DNA from: Nakazawaea peltata
Taxonomy: Eukaryota; Ascomycota; Pichiomycetes; Alaninales; Pachysolenaceae
NCBI GenBank assembly: GCA_001599355.1
Contig: BCGQ01000011.1
Location: forward strand, 123,662-187,661
DNA length: 64,000 nt
Reading direction: 5' to 3'
Under the pieces are notes generated by a model. The model had not been told where the DNA came from and made no database searches. It was given only the letters and a program-made list of their open reading frames with translations. Below, piece after piece: positions 29,257-39,371 of this stretch (positions within the stretch are counted from its first letter, which is position 1; each line of letters starts with the position of its first letter). A program made the translations under genes and the position numbers.

Positions 29257-29374
29257 ACGCGAAACTTCTTACCTTTTATCAATACACCACCTATACACCA
29301 CCTCTGACTCTACTTCTCCAATCAGCCTACCAGCACTCCCTATTTCTACATCATCCAATTCATATCATTTATTC

Positions 29375-30037
29375 CTAAGAAATAAACCAAAGTAAAATTA
29401 TCATAAACGTTATCAATGTCAGTAAAATCAAGCTATCTCTCTTCTTACGAGTGTTAATACGCTTGATCAAATTATTCATTCCTGGTATCGCACTCAAACT
29501 GTTGGTCAATTTGACTCTGGCAGAATTCAAAGTGGAACTTTGTTGTGATAAGAGATCCCTTGTATTCAAGGCATCACTGATTAAACGATCCACTATACTG
29601 TTAGATTGGTCGACACGTTGACGCTCCAGTTGGATATAATCATCCTCACTTCCAAATTGAGTCTGCTGGCTTTGTTTCTGATGCTCATCTATATCATTAC
29701 GAACGCTAAATAACAAATTCATCCTACTACGTTCATCACGAATCAGTGTCTTGATCCTACTGAAATCACGGATTTGTTCCTGATAATTTTCCTTCTGTCT
29801 TTGCAATTGTTGTAATTTGGACAGGGGGAGACTCAAATCTTGCTCGGAAATGGTCTCTAACTTCTTCAACAGCTCATCTAATTGACCAAGGAATTTCTCG
29901 ACTGACCTTTCCAGCAGCAATTCATCCGATGTGGGCAGTGATGAAGTAGACTGTGCAAACGATGAGTAATTGCTTAACAGCTGTCTAGCTTTATTCTCTA
30001 ATGTGAGCGCTTGGGAACGCGCCTGTTGAAATGACAT
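29375..30037 (-). CDS. GOS1: Golgi v-SNARE Gos1
   Basis: SNARE for intra-Golgi and endosome-to-Golgi fusion. 220 residues from the ATG at 30037 (MSFQQARSQALTLE); two upstream in-frame codons begin with TTG and are not used. The N-terminal helical bundle is followed by EDDYIQLERQRVDQSNSIVDRLIS, the start of the SNARE motif, with the zero-layer Gln in the later helix. The C-terminal tail anchor SLILLTLITFMIILLWFIS follows KRINTRKKRD. Yeast Gos1 has 223 residues and matching motifs (DEYIQNETRRIDQSNNVVDRLIS). Confidence 0.95.
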   Translation of the reverse strand: MSFQQARSQALTLENKARQLLSNYSSFAQSTSSLPTSDELLLERSVEKFLGQLDELLKKLETISEQDLSLPLSKLQQLQRQKENYQEQIRDFSRIKTLIRDERSRMNLLFSVRNDIDEHQKQSQQTQFGSEDDYIQLERQRVDQSNSIVDRLISDALNTRDLLSQQSSTLNSARVKLTNSLSAIPGMNNLIKRINTRKKRDSLILLTLITFMIILLWFIS

Positions 30038-30452
30038 CTCCAATTACCTCCCTTCCTTTGGATTATCCTCCTTTAACCGCCAGCTGAGCCCGCCCCTTTA
30101 TAAATTTTCCTAGAAGTTTTTGTTGATGTGTCCTTAGTTAATTGCCTAATTGGGAAGGTTCCGAGATGGGGAAATCAGATAAGAGATGGGATGAATTGGA
30201 AATGAATTGGAGCTCAAATGGAGTCCAGCTCGAGCTTAATTACAACAGAAAGACGAATACCGACCAATGAGTTCTAGACAGACTCCCCTACCAATCCACT
30301 CTACATTTCACTGAATGAATATTATAAATAATTGTTAATTCTGCCCATATTCGACAGCAAGCCGGATGTACCTGATCAAACAAGCACGATTTATATAAAT
30401 AATTCTATATGAGATGCTAAGGAGATTAAAAAGAAATGAATTGATGAGGTGA
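30038..30452. other. Intergenic region GOS1/SDH2
   Basis: 415 bp with no gene. A Mcm1-like CCTAATTGGG sits at 30145-30154, about 108 bp upstream of the GOS1 start. Confidence 0.5.
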
Positions 30453-31253
30453 TTAATCAAACAGCAATTGCTTCTTAATCTCGGCAATAGCCAAACCAGG
30501 GTTCAAACCCTTTGGACAGGTTCTGGAACAGTTCATAATGGTGTGACATCTGTACAAAGACATGGAGTTTTGTAACATTTCTCTTCTGATCAGCTTAGCT
30601 TCATCTCTGGAGTCGATCAACCATCTGTACAGTTGCATTAATACGGCTGGACCCAAGTATTGTTGTTGGTTCCACCAGTAAGATGGACAAGAAGTGGAAC
30701 AACATGCACACAAGATACATTCATACAAACCGTCCAACTTCTTACGGTCTTCAATGGATTGCAAGTTCTCCTTACCATCGGCTGGCAAGTGCTCGGTTTG
30801 CAAATATGGTTGAATAGACTTATATTGCTTGTAGAAGTGGGTCAAATCTGGAACCAAATCTCTGACAACGAACATATGAGGTAATGGGTAGATCTTGGTC
30901 TCCTTAGAGGTATCTTGCTCGATTCTACACAAACAAGCCAAGGTGTTTCTACCTCCAATGTTCATGGCACAAGAACCACAGATACCTTCTCTACAAGATC
31001 TTCTGAAGGTCAAGGTAGAATCCTGTTCATTCTTGATCTTGATGATGGCATCCAATACCATAGGACCACACTTGTTCAAATCCACTTGGTATTCTTGCAT
31101 TTGTGGTTTCACCTCTGGGGTGTCCGGGTTCCATCTGTAAATTTTAAAAGTCTTCAATCTAGGCAGTTGCTCATTGGAGACGGTAGCCAAGCTCCTGAGG
31201 GATCTCAAGGAGTATGAGGCAGTTCTTTGCTTGAAAAGAGGGTTGGCGAACAT
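30453..31253 (-). CDS. SDH2: Succinate dehydrogenase iron-sulfur subunit (complex II)
   Basis: Carries electrons from FAD to ubiquinone in mitochondrial complex II. 266 residues from the ATG at 31253, the same length as yeast Sdh2. An upstream TTG at 31274 is not taken as start. The presequence is [21 protein letters not shown]. Cluster ligands are the [2Fe-2S] motif [21 protein letters not shown], the [4Fe-4S] motif [12 protein letters not shown] and the [3Fe-4S] motif [17 protein letters not shown] codons at 30632-30630 (LMQ-[CTG]-YRW) and 30464-30462 (QL-[CTG]-FD) stand where the family has Ala. Confidence 0.97.
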   Translation of the reverse strand: MFANPLFKQRTASYSLRSLRSLATVSNEQLPRLKTFKIYRWNPDTPEVKPQMQEYQVDLNKCGPMVLDAIIKIKNEQDSTLTFRRSCREGICGSCAMNIGGRNTLACLCRIEQDTSKETKIYPLPHMFVVRDLVPDLTHFYKQYKSIQPYLQTEHLPADGKENLQSIEDRKKLDGLYECILCACCSTSCPSYWWNQQQYLGPAVLMQLYRWLIDSRDEAKLIRREMLQNSMSLYRCHTIMNCSRTCPKGLNPGLAIAEIKKQLLFD

Positions 31254-32002
31254 TTGAGCACACTTCAAATCCAATTTTTATCTGATTAATTAAAAAACTT
31301 TTAATTTAAATCACCCTCCATTATCCTTATGCCTTCCGGCTCCCCTTCACTACTTATACTTCCCACCAACGTCACACATCTTTTTTCGCTTCCGACTTTG
31401 CTTTACAGTGCGCAGAGGGCGAGTTGTTAGCGGTGAGGGAGTAATCAATTTTGATCTGATTGGCTGTTTTTTGCAGGAATTGCGGGCAGGAATCAGAATT
31501 TTTTCTCTAGTGACCGAAGGAGGCCGATGAAACTGGGGGGGATGAGGGTGAGAAGGAGAAGGGGAGGTTGGGAAAGGAGAGGGATGGGATTGAGGGGAGG
31601 GGGTCAAGTTAACTGCTGGGACTTTGAAATCTTTAGACCAATCTCCTACTTCACTCTTGTGACTAACGAATTTAAACCCCTTCTTTTGTTCCTCCATTCA
31701 TCCTTGGGTTTTTCCCCCAATTATGCGGGTCACTCACGGAGAGCTTTTGTCAACAAATAAGACTCACCCGAGAAATTACGAATCCTTAAGTTGGGCAACT
31801 ATACACGACGAAAAAAATAGAAAATCTTTTAGTAGTGCATAATGTTCTAATTCAAACCTAGACCTCTTTGGTAGTGCACGAAAATCAAACTCTAACGTTT
31901 GGTCGTGCACTCCAACAATCCCTCACCAAAATTCATATTAATCATCTAATACCATCTTCTCAAACTACGACCAACCATCATATCATCTATATTCCAGTCA
32001 AA
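31254..32002. other. Divergent promoter region SDH2/FIP1
   Basis: 749 bp. It has no supported gene, although a frame of about 115 codons runs on the minus strand without a recognisable product. Close to FIP1 it holds four copies of the GT(A/C)GTG(C/T)A(C/T) motif (31801-31910). Confidence 0.55.
31801..31910. promoter_or_regulatory. Cluster of four GTMGTGYAY motifs upstream of FIP1
   Basis: GTCGTGTAT on the minus strand at 31801-31809, GTAGTGCAT at 31832-31840, GTAGTGCAC at 31871-31879 and GTCGTGCAC at 31902-31910. The cluster ends 92 bp before the FIP1 ATG. It is the densest cluster in the window. Confidence 0.55.
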
Positions 32003-32863
32003 ATGGGTGAGATTGAAGATGATGAGGCCTTCCTTTACGGGTCAGATTCAGAAAAACCCGAAGTTGCCACAAATGATGAGCCTGTGGTAGTCGCAGAAGC
32101 CCAAGATGAAAGTGACGACAGCGGTAGCGAGTCATACGAATCCGATTCAGACGATGATATCCAAATTATTGTGGATGATAAGAAAGAGGATGCTAAAAGT
32201 ACATCTATGACCAGTCCTGAATCTGCAGTTGGTGGTGGAGCTTCCTCGGCTGCAGGCTCCTCTTCAAGTGGAGGCGCTCGTCTTCCAGGCCATCAAGAAT
32301 CGACAATCGATTTGGATACCGTCCCAATGTATAAAGGAAAGAAGTTGACGGAGTTGGATTTGCAAAAATTAGAGTCTAAACCATGGAGATTACCTGGTGC
32401 TGATACAACAGATTATTTCAACTATGGATTTAACGAATTAACATGGTTAAAGTTTGTAGGAAGAACAGACCAAATTAAAGCATTCTTAGAAGAACAAGCC
32501 AAGGATCCAGGAATGCAAAAACTGCAGCTGAAAATGCTGCAGCTGAAGATGTCTGGTATGCCAATGCCAATGCCAATGCCACCTATGCCTGTAGGAGGAA
32601 CTGGAGGTGCTAATGGAGTTAATGGGCTGCCAGGTGGAGGAGCTCCAGGGTTTATGCCATTTATGCCTTTTAATCCTATGATGTGGAATATGAATAATCA
32701 AAACGGAGTTCCTGCACGTCCTCCGCAACCTCAACAGCAGCAGACACAACAATCACAACAGAATGATCATCAGAGTGCATCTCAAGATGAACGTGAACAA
32801 CGTGAGAGAAATCTCGGGTCAGGAAATAACTACCGTACTCAAAGAAGGGATAGAAGGTATTGA
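32003..32863 (+). CDS. FIP1: Cleavage/polyadenylation factor subunit Fip1
   Basis: Tethers poly(A) polymerase to the mRNA 3'-end processing complex. 286 residues from the ATG at 32003 (MGEIEDDEAFLYGSDSE); the frame is open further upstream but without a better ATG. An acidic N-terminus holds the FLYGSDSE motif seen in yeast Fip1. The Fip1 core lies at about residues 110-160 (KPWRLPGADTTDYFNYGFNELTWLKF). A Met/Pro/Gly-rich segment with MPMPMPMPPMP and a Gln-rich then Arg-rich C-terminus follow. CTG codons are frequent in the KMLQLK-like segment (32521-32550) and should be read as Ala. Confidence 0.94.
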   Translation: MGEIEDDEAFLYGSDSEKPEVATNDEPVVVAEAQDESDDSGSESYESDSDDDIQIIVDDKKEDAKSTSMTSPESAVGGGASSAAGSSSSGGARLPGHQESTIDLDTVPMYKGKKLTELDLQKLESKPWRLPGADTTDYFNYGFNELTWLKFVGRTDQIKAFLEEQAKDPGMQKLQLKMLQLKMSGMPMPMPMPPMPVGGTGGANGVNGLPGGGAPGFMPFMPFNPMMWNMNNQNGVPARPPQPQQQQTQQSQQNDHQSASQDEREQRERNLGSGNNYRTQRRDRRY

Positions 32864-33233
32864 GTAATTGTATATTATGAAGTGTTGTTATGATAAGGAT
32901 TGTAGTGAATGTAGTGGCCAGCATCCTCCTGGCAAACATGCCAATCTGCCTGACAAACGTACCTGACTTGCACATTTAGATCTTTCCTCTACAGATCACC
33001 TACAAAATATCTACGTTATATTGTAATTGGTGGAATAGTTGGTATTTCTGAGTCCATATCTCCACCTTAGATCACTCATTACCTCTTGTCAGTTGGTCAG
33101 ACCTCTCATAGCCATGCCAGCGGTTTGAATATCACATCGTGATCTGAATACCTCATCTCAACATAGAAACATCCAAAGGTCGTGCATTCCCAAATATCCC
33201 AATCCGGATATATTACTCTGCAAGAATATAAAA

Positions 33234-33310
33234 GTCGTGTATAACTACATTTCCCAATTAGGATAGCAAATTTATTTTAATATAAAGTCGTGTATAATTA
33301 CCCAATTAGG
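33234..33310. repeat. Direct repeat of GTCGTGTATAA ... CCCAATTAGG
   Basis: AAAGTCGTGTATAA followed by CCCAATTAGG occurs twice (33231-33262 and 33284-33310) with different spacer lengths. A diverged third copy lies at about 33177-33210. Confidence 0.7.
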
Positions 33311-33312
33311 GT

Positions 33313-33325
33313 GGTGTTATGATGT
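33313..33325 (+). repeat. Interstitial telomere-like box between FIP1 and BUD4
   Basis: Exact GGTGTTATGATGT on the + strand, immediately after the last CCCAATTAGG box. Confidence 0.75.
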
Positions 33326-33341
33326 TCATTAACCCCCAATC

Positions 33342-36300
33342 TCACATCATTCTGTCCCCCATCAACTTAACCCATGGTTGACGGGCAAAATGATTACGGT
33401 TGACTACCTCATTCAAACAGTTCAACCATTCAGCCTTCTCGTACTTATCCTGAGCTGTAAACTCAATCATCTCCCCATTTGCAAACTTCAACCTAAATCC
33501 AGTACCCAATAAATTATCACTGAAATATCTGTCGGATTTGACTTGATGTTCAGTATTAGAATACATGATCTCTACAACCTTAGACAAATTGATTCTACAT
33601 CTTGTCTTCATGGTCTCCTCGGTATGGGCAATCAAACATGAGTCTTGTAATTTGAAGAATCTTCTCTTCATGAATTTACAATCTCCTCCTTCTTGGAAAA
33701 GGTATCCCTCATGGATGGTGATCCCAGCTTGACTTCTACGACGTTTGGTCAACAGACCAACCTTCTCATACAGTTCTTGGATGGATCTAGGCATTACCTC
33801 GTGTCTTGATACCCTTGGTAAGTACATCATAGTCACATCAAGTAAGGCGATCTGATACAATTGATGATAATTCTTGGAATTCCACTCATTAAGAAGAGGA
33901 AGTTTGTAGGACAACAGCAGACCGGTGAGTTGCTGTTCGAATTGATCCAAATGAATTACTACTTTACCGAAGGAACCATCAGGAGCAGTCACGTGATCCC
34001 ATGGATCTTCCGGCAGTTTTTTATTAACGAATTTCGTCCTTGTGATCACATTTTTGGATTTGAAAAGTTTACCAAAGAAGGTCTTTGATGGGACAACTTC
34101 TCTTTCTTGAACTTCGACCAATTTGTCGGTGATCTTATCATACTTCAATTTGAAGGTCAAGATGACACTCAAGTTGGAGTCTTTGGCCGTAAGTAATTCG
34201 AATTCCTTCTCAAGTGGGATCTTTTCTGTTAATGGAACGTAATCAGTTTGGATACGATGAACTCCGTTGTCCATGATACAACATACCTTGGCATTACCAC
34301 GACGTTGAGACATGTTAGGGAGATCAATATTGGAGATGTTATTGAGACGAATGAAGAGTCTGCCTGCTTCGGAAGGCAAAGTATTGGCATCTTTTTGTTC
34401 CATATTGTTTGCCTGAGATATCTCTTTCTTTAAAGCATGATTATTAGGAAGTTGATTGAGTTGGGAATGTTTCCATTCACCCAAAACAGAAACTTCAGTG
34501 GTGTCGGCCAGTTCTGGTTCTCCTCTTGGAGAACTCATCTCTACATCGGACAAATTAGCCAATACCGATACTTCTGGGGCATTTACTGTTGGTACAGAAA
34601 TGTTAAAAGTATCGTCATAAGCCATTTCTACAGCAGCCAGATGGTGTTGAAGAGCCGAGGATTCGTTGAGTTGCAGTTGGGAACGAGCATTCTTCACCTC
34701 ATGTTCTTCATCGGAGAAAACATGGACTTCAGTGCTTTCGAGGGGTTTTTGATCTCTTTGACCACGGATTGTACCTGTTCTCCAGATGTTGTGTACAGCT
34801 GCGGCAGGAGAGGTGGCCCGGGTCTCTGAGATAGGTCCCAGATTGCTGATCATTTCCTGAGAATCATGGTAAATTTCGCCGTCGCTATCGACATCAAGTT
34901 CCGCAACAGCACCATCAGTTTCATCAGCGAGATTTATTCCCATACTTTTGAAACTTATGGCGAAATCAGAGTCACCTGAGATGTCAGGAAGGAAGTTGGT
35001 ACCTGAGACATCGGCTGAGGCATCAGCAGAGTCTGAGATTTCAATTGGAGCAGCTGCGACAGGAGCCAGAGCAACTTTTGGAGTGACTGCTGCTTCGACT
35101 TCTTCCTCTTCAATTTCCTCAATCTCCTTCTCTTTCTCCCCAGATCTCTTACGAATCTTTGGACTAATCTTTTGATTAACAATCACTTTCTTACTTGGAA
35201 TGATTGAACTATCAACTAAACTAGTACAACGAGTGGTCTTATGACGTGGGACATGTTGATACTCGGTTTGAGATTGCCAGATTGACAAGATTTCTGTCTG
35301 AGGAGATGAAGATGAAGGAGAAACGACACGTTTACGAGGAGGGGAGATTAATGAATCGAAGGAATCGTCATCAATGACTGGTGTCAGGACGGAAGGAATA
35401 ACTTCAGTCTCGGCCTTTACCTCAGTCTTTTCCTCGGACATAGGCTCAGTCTTAGGCTCAGCCATCGAGTGAGCAATAGACTCGGTTTTTAATTCGGTCT
35501 CTGGCTCTGTCTTACGTTCAATCTCCAACTCTTTCTCTTGAGCATCAACCTCCTTCTCTTCAGGCTTCTCTTCTTCAATTTCTGTCACTTGAGTTTTGAT
35601 CTCTCTCTCTTGTTTACTTCCTTCCGGCTCTAAAACATCCAAATCCAAAGAAATCGAATGATTCTCTTCCTCTCCCTCAAGTTGATACTCATTCTTACTT
35701 ATCTCCACAATAGAAGAGTCTCCTGTGTTCTCCAAAGTAGTACTTCCTTCATCCTCAGTTGCTGAAGATGCGGCACCAATAGCAGCTGCCAGAGCGGCCG
35801 CCAGAGCCACGGCAGAAGTTCCAGCAACAACAGCCTTTGGAGACCCAATTTCAGGAGTTTCCAGGTCCAGGTCCAAAATCTCAGTAGAATTCCCAATAAC
35901 ATCGTCATCATCTCGTTCAGTAGTAGGCAATGGCTCAGTCTGGCCCATGACATGCAGTCTAAGCAGTTCAAATCCATCTCCACTGTCATCACTTGAACTT
36001 GCTTCAGTTTGACGCAGACTTTCAAAGAAATCTTCCGTGGAAGATCTCAAAGATTCGAGATCTCCAGTGCCTGTGACATCACTTGTGTCTACATTACGTT
36101 CTACGCTACGCTCCACATTTTTGCTGTCATTGTCCTTGCTCTGTAACTGCTCATGAATGTCCTGAGAACTAACAATCTTCTTCAAATTGTTAACCAAAAA
36201 TTGACCAACTCTTGATGGTGATAAAACCTCAGAAAGCGATGATTGTCTTGAGTGGGCAGCCCTTGAAGGAGTAGATGGTGCTGGAAGTACTGCTGATCCA

Positions 36301-37652
36301 GCATTATTGAGAAGATCGGCTGAATTATCACTGACTCCTCCAGTCAACTCTCTAACTAAATCTTTATGAACCTCATCATCTGAATCGGTGACCTCGTCTT
36401 CTTCTCTCTGGTCGAAGGAAGCAGCCGTGACCTTCAATGGAGACTTAGTAACAAGAACTCTCTCGACTGAAGCAATGGAAATCTGGGATTGAACAGAATT
36501 CGATCTATTTAAATCCAATTTCAAAGAATTATTGTTCTTTGTATTACGGATATCTGAATCATAAAGGTTGGTAAGACCGTCAAACTCTTCCCCATCGTTC
36601 TCAGTACCGTTGTTGTTCTTTTTAACCGAATTCAAAAGCATGTCGTCATAGTAACTCTTTCTTTTCAGAGCCGATTTCGTTCTCTTGAAATTCTGCTCTT
36701 GTAAATAAGCCTCATGGTCGATCTTATCCGAGTCTTCGACGCCCATTACGGCGTTCAATTTCTCTTCAATGGTCATCTGCTTGAGTGAACGGATATCATC
36801 TACAGTTAAATTAGGTGTAGGATCGTCGGTCTCGTCGTTTATGATTTCGTATGATTTTTCTGGAGAGGAAGGCAGAGAAGGAAGTGACTTGGAGCTGGTC
36901 TTTTTAGGTGTTAATTGCTTCCAAGCGACATCTTGAGGTACTGAAGGTGATGCCGACTCCGATTCATCGTCATTTTCCGACTCAGTATCGAATTCCATGT
37001 CTTCTCCAGCGGCAGGACCGGCAAATTCCATAACTTTAGGAGGACTGACGTCAATCATGACCGATTTTCTGGATGGTGAGATATCTGGTGTGCTTGTAGC
37101 ATCTTTTAATATGGATTCCAGTTGCAATTTGGTCTTCTTTGGGGTCTCAAACACGGCTCTTGGACCTTTTAAACTACTTTTCAAACTAAGATTTGGATTG
37201 GCCGGGATATCTTGAATGAGCTCGGCGGTATCGGCGCTTGAAGAGCCAGAAGCCTTGAGTGCTATATCTTCTTCTATATCACTACCAATATCCTCATTTG
37301 CCTCGGTTTTGCCCCTCAAAACTGAACTCAAACTCGTCCTACTGGAGTTCATCTTCAGTAAATTTAATGGCTTTGTAGGTGAGATATGAACTGGGGAAAT
37401 CTTGCTGAGCTTTGAGGTGGCCTCGGCGGATCTCATGTCCTCTAAAAACAGGTCCACTGAGGTGGTCTCATGCTTGAATATGTCAGTGTAATCCTTCTTG
37501 GAGTCCAAGCTGAACTGGGTCAGCTTGTAATTCTCGTCCTCCATTTTGGTGTGGGTTAATAAGGGAGACGTTTCGTTCAATATGACTTTCGCACTGTCCT
37601 CGTGCTTGAGGAGCGGTATCAGTGTGTCGGAGAACTCTTTCTTGATCGACAT
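33342..37652 (-). CDS. BUD4: Anillin-like bud-site selection protein Bud4
   Basis: Septin-associated landmark protein for axial budding and septin ring organisation. 1436 residues (yeast Bud4 has 1447), ATG at 37652. The first two thirds are disordered, with many Ser/Thr-Pro sites and Glu-rich tracts at about residues 680-760 (repeats such as TEPETELKTE). An anillin-homology region follows at about 1080-1300 (SQRRGNAKVCCIMDNG, KTFFGKLFKSKN). A C-terminal PH domain lies at about 1310-1430 (EGYLFQEGGDCKFMKRRFFKL; GFRLKFANGEMIEF; FARQPWVKL). These C-terminal motifs are diagnostic. Confidence 0.95.
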   Translation of the reverse strand: MSIKKEFSDTLIPLLKHEDSAKVILNETSPLLTHTKMEDENYKLTQFSLDSKKDYTDIFKHETTSVDLFLEDMRSAEATSKLSKISPVHISPTKPLNLLKMNSSRTSLSSVLRGKTEANEDIGSDIEEDIALKASGSSSADTAELIQDIPANPNLSLKSSLKGPRAVFETPKKTKLQLESILKDATSTPDISPSRKSVMIDVSPPKVMEFAGPAAGEDMEFDTESENDDESESASPSVPQDVAWKQLTPKKTSSKSLPSLPSSPEKSYEIINDETDDPTPNLTVDDIRSLKQMTIEEKLNAVMGVEDSDKIDHEAYLQEQNFKRTKSALKRKSYYDDMLLNSVKKNNNGTENDGEEFDGLTNLYDSDIRNTKNNNSLKLDLNRSNSVQSQISIASVERVLVTKSPLKVTAASFDQREEDEVTDSDDEVHKDLVRELTGGVSDNSADLLNNAGSAVLPAPSTPSRAAHSRQSSLSEVLSPSRVGQFLVNNLKKIVSSQDIHEQLQSKDNDSKNVERSVERNVDTSDVTGTGDLESLRSSTEDFFESLRQTEASSSDDSGDGFELLRLHVMGQTEPLPTTERDDDDVIGNSTEILDLDLETPEIGSPKAVVAGTSAVALAAALAAAIGAASSATEDEGSTTLENTGDSSIVEISKNEYQLEGEEENHSISLDLDVLEPEGSKQEREIKTQVTEIEEEKPEEKEVDAQEKELEIERKTEPETELKTESIAHSMAEPKTEPMSEEKTEVKAETEVIPSVLTPVIDDDSFDSLISPPRKRVVSPSSSSPQTEILSIWQSQTEYQHVPRHKTTRCTSLVDSSIIPSKKVIVNQKISPKIRKRSGEKEKEIEEIEEEEVEAAVTPKVALAPVAAAPIEISDSADASADVSGTNFLPDISGDSDFAISFKSMGINLADETDGAVAELDVDSDGEIYHDSQEMISNLGPISETRATSPAAAVHNIWRTGTIRGQRDQKPLESTEVHVFSDEEHEVKNARSQLQLNESSALQHHLAAVEMAYDDTFNISVPTVNAPEVSVLANLSDVEMSSPRGEPELADTTEVSVLGEWKHSQLNQLPNNHALKKEISQANNMEQKDANTLPSEAGRLFIRLNNISNIDLPNMSQRRGNAKVCCIMDNGVHRIQTDYVPLTEKIPLEKEFELLTAKDSNLSVILTFKLKYDKITDKLVEVQEREVVPSKTFFGKLFKSKNVITRTKFVNKKLPEDPWDHVTAPDGSFGKVVIHLDQFEQQLTGLLLSYKLPLLNEWNSKNYHQLYQIALLDVTMMYLPRVSRHEVMPRSIQELYEKVGLLTKRRRSQAGITIHEGYLFQEGGDCKFMKRRFFKLQDSCLIAHTEETMKTRCRINLSKVVEIMYSNTEHQVKSDRYFSDNLLGTGFRLKFANGEMIEFTAQDKYEKAEWLNCLNEVVNRNHFARQPWVKLMGDRMM

Positions 37653-38592
37653 TTGGGGTTCGAAAGAAGGTCTTGATAGTTGGGATGAAAGAAAGAAATG
37701 GGTTTTTGTTTACTTTTTTAAGATTTCAATTGGGGGTTTGGGGCAGGGTAGCGCAGGGCAAGGGCCGGATGGGAAAGAGAGGGAGGGTGAGAAATGGGGG
37801 GAAAGGGTGGTGGAATAGTGGGAAAACGGAGACAATGAGATAATGAGACGGAAAGCTTTGGGATCTGGATCGTTGTGAGCCTTTCAATAAATTTGAGCCG
37901 TCGATATCCCCCATGTTGTACCCTTCTAGTTGGGTAATCTAGTCGTTCTTACCCAACCGTGCTTGCCCTTTTTTACTTGTCTTTTTTGCCCTCATCTCTT
38001 AGTGAACTTTGGTGTATTGTTTGTTTATATTTTTCCTTTTTAGGTATTAATACTCGAGATTGTGCACGACCTTTTGACATTCTGGAACTCTCTTATGAAT
38101 TTGGTGTTATGATGTTACAATCACTGTTGATGCGCGGCTGTGCTATGGGGTGTAAAGGTGTACAGAAATGACTAATAAGATGAGAACGATGAGAGAAATG
38201 GGGGTAGGGAGGGACGATGAATAATAGAAGTGAAACGCTAAATCGAGTGTATATTGACTTTGTAACAGATTCGTGTCGATCATAGCAGTCTATATTATAT
38301 TTGTCAGTCTATAACTACTATTATTGACATCACTATTGTTCACGTGCTTGCCACCCAATTAACCCCCATAATTTATCACTATCTGGAGATTGATGAGATT
38401 ACTTTACGGCACTTATCAGGACAGTCTGATCTTATTGACACATCAGAGACTCTTTCACCTCTGTTTACGCTTTATCTACATTAGTTTCATCATAATTATA
38501 AATGTATTTTATTGAACCCGGGTATATGACGGAATTAGCCCCTAATTCCTCAGTAATATATGCTAAAATAATGTAAATGGATATGTAAAATC
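37653..38592. other. Intergenic region upstream of BUD4
   Basis: 940 bp with no convincing gene. It contains GTGCACGAC (motif on the minus strand, 38062-38070) and a telomere-like box (38103-38115), both about 410-465 bp upstream of BUD4. Confidence 0.55.
38103..38115 (+). repeat. Interstitial telomere-like box upstream of BUD4
   Basis: Exact GGTGTTATGATGT, with flanks ATTT and TACAAT identical to the MDL1-stop copy, 451 bp upstream of the BUD4 ATG. Confidence 0.75.
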
Positions 38593-38808
38593 TTACAACA
38601 CATTCAAAGTATTCTTTGAAGTCACCACATTAGCTAATTCATCATCTTTGGTTAAATCTAAACTAACTTCAGATCCAGTAGAATTCTTTCTAGAAGCAGA
38701 CTTGAACAGCGACGAGACTGGGGAAACATCCTCAATCACGTAAGGCAGAGAGATGGTGTTTGCCAATGGCAAAAAAGTGATTTGTTCTTGGTTAGTTGGT
38801 AAAGACAT
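38593..38808 (-). CDS. Possible 71-residue protein, unrecognised
   Basis: An ATG at 38808 opens a 71-codon frame. The product has no membrane segment. It contains SSLFKSASRKNSTGSEVS, a basic-Ser/Thr motif (RKNST) suited to phosphorylation, followed by an acidic stretch (DLTKDDE). A TATA-like TTTTATATTAT lies about 60 bp upstream. I know no family for it. Ordinary codon use, an ATG start and an isolated position make a real small gene plausible, but the length alone does not prove it. Confidence 0.45.
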   Translation of the reverse strand: MSLPTNQEQITFLPLANTISLPYVIEDVSPVSSLFKSASRKNSTGSEVSLDLTKDDELANVVTSKNTLNVL

Positions 38809-39371
38809 TGTATATTGCAGTTGATGATTATCACAATCGGAATTTCCAAGGATATCCCTCCCCTTTTATATTATCAAGGTCATCTCGTTTAATTAATAAT
38901 CCTAATCTCATGCAGAGCGAATTTGTCATAGAAAAATTTAAAGTGACTCTGCGCACCCATAGTTAACACCAATAGGGAATAAAAATTTTCACGTCATTCA
39001 CCGGGGTCATGTTTTTTGCTGCTTTTGTTTTCTTATTTGCTCTGCCACAGCGCAGTTTAAGGTGGGCCAGCCCCTGTTTTGGGTCGATTTGTATGGGCTT
39101 TGTGATGACCATTACACATGTTTGACAGAAGTGTGGACACGTTTATTGGCGTTATTGTTGGGGGATGACGTAACGGTATCTTGGTGATAGGTGATACTTT
39201 GTTGCCCCCCGGACTATCAGATTCTCCACGTCATATCGCCAGCAATTAATTCGGAGACTCTTTCAAACCCGGGGTGTAGATCTATAGTGCCGGGGGTTTA
39301 TCAAAACGATCCTAAAACTCCGGTGAAAGCCCCGAGAGACTCTAATAAACCCCGGCAATTAGATCGGATGA
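38809..39371. other. Intergenic region
   Basis: 563 bp with no supported gene. A C-rich/G-rich stretch around 39200-39360 contains several CCGGGG and CCCCGG patches. Confidence 0.5.

Larger units (their letters stand above)
28730..29374. other. Intergenic region: desaturase promoter and GOS1 3' flank
   Basis: 645 bp with no supported gene. It holds a Mcm1-like CCTAATTAGG (28840-28849), TCGTATA (29035-29041) and a CCGAGGGT cluster (29213-29256). Confidence 0.55.
32864..33341. other. Convergent intergenic region FIP1/BUD4 with composite repeats
   Basis: 478 bp between two stop codons, so not a classical promoter. Three composite elements pair a GTCGTG(C/T)AT box with a CCCAAT-N2-GG box (33179-33210, 33234-33262, 33287-33310). 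A telomere-like box follows directly at 33313-33325. Confidence 0.6.

Noticed and set aside
31254-31274. Non-ATG N-terminal extension of SDH2 (and similar ones for FIP1, NAR1, ZWF1, GOS1, MFS copy 2)
   Set aside because: The frames open at TTG or GTG, while a well-placed ATG gives the family's usual length and N-terminus.
38500-38560. GGGTTCAATAA resembling a tRNA B box, minus strand
   Set aside because: The upstream sequence forms a GAATTAGGGGCTAATTC palindrome rather than tRNA arms.
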